The translations under genes were made by a program, and so were the position numbers. Shown here one piece after another: positions 63,883-64,000 of a DNA stretch of 64,000 nt (positions are counted from its first letter, which is position 1; each line of letters begins with the position of its first letter). A model generated the notes under the pieces. It saw only the letters and a program-made list of their open reading frames with translations. It did no database searches and was not told where the DNA came from. This DNA is from Hydrogenimonas urashimensis (lineage in GTDB: Bacteria > Campylobacterota > Campylobacteria > Campylobacterales > Hydrogenimonadaceae), in the NCBI RefSeq assembly GCF_016593255.1, contig NZ_AP023212.1, forward strand, positions 186,001 to 250,000, in the 5' to 3' direction.

Positions 63883-64000
63883 TTACTCCCGGATGGCGGC
63901 GAGCGAGGCGAGCAGTGTACGCCTGCCGTCCTCTCTCGTGACGAATTTCTCACTGTATTCGACAATATTGAGTGGACAGAAAACATGGAGCAGTTCATTT
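63883..64000 (-). CDS. 3' end of an unidentified gene (partial)
   Basis: A minus-strand frame enters from the window edge and ends at a stop at 63883-63885. The 38 residues end in 'EYSEKFVTREDGRRTLLASLA' minus a few and look like a protein C-terminus with normal codon use. There are too few residues to name a family. It is convergent with flgH. Confidence 0.5.
   Translation of the reverse strand, partial: NELLHVFCPLNIVEYSEKFVTREDGRRTLLASLAAIRE

Noticed and set aside
63807-63998. Minus-strand frame of 63 codons at the window end
   Set aside because: It lies over the secure flgH end, and its Ser/Arg/Pro-rich translation is typical of a shadow frame. The neighbouring frame ending at 63883 looks more like real protein.

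Overview
The window looks like chromosome of a flagellated Campylobacterota (former Epsilonproteobacteria) with fairly GC-rich genes. Several gene orders point there: rplI-hslV-hslU-era, flgI-flgJ-flgM-flgN-flgK, aroB-mscS-mtaB-ftsH-like-bioV, and an rsmD-flgI junction. The genus is an inference. A flagellated chemolithotroph such as Hydrogenimonas would fit, but nothing here proves it.

Layout. 1-3850 is an AT-rich foreign islet. It holds the remains of an IS110-type transposase gene split by a small inverted-repeat element, then one large orphan SF1 helicase of unknown role. 3900-12700 is mostly housekeeping: purH, a secreted MliC-like fusion protein, a DUF5718 protein, metK, a cysteine-less DksA-like protein, a YbhB-like protein, and the leftward operon tgt-esterase-pdxJ-pdxA. 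12790-21890 holds a COG3400/TrkA-C protein, a non-coding stretch bounded by a perfect inverted repeat, the operon aroB-mscS-mtaB-ftsH-like-bioV, an FHA protein and mogA. In the FtsH-like protein the zinc-protease motif is destroyed. 22070-32850 carries a SUV3-like helicase, a DUF2231 membrane protein, ppk2, valS, a UvrD/Rep helicase and several unknown genes.

32834-42234 is a nine-gene leftward operon in the order mshI-J-K-L-M-N-(unknown)-E-G. It matches the machinery half of a Vibrio-type MSHA pilus locus, but no pilin gene is present. 42380-45591 is rplI-hslV-hslU-era, read leftward. 45683-50627 holds an M3 oligopeptidase, a small membrane protein, nhaA, a possible 34-residue membrane peptide and argG. 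50684-56767 is flagellar: flaG-fliS-(fliT-like) leftward behind a good sigma-28 promoter with no fliD between them, and rsmD-flgI-flgJ-flgM-flgN-flgK rightward. The remainder holds an ABC permease, kdsB, a tRNA-methyltransferase-like gene, a YkgJ-type protein, a TPR lipoprotein, trpC, a phosphoribosyltransferase, a YqeY-like gene, flgH and the 3' end of an unidentified gene.

Genes are tightly packed, often with 4-base ATGA overlaps. No rRNA, tRNA or CRISPR was recognised. The observations most worth following are the protease-dead FtsH homologue next to bioV, the MSHA-type operon with an extra gene, and the AT-rich helicase islet.
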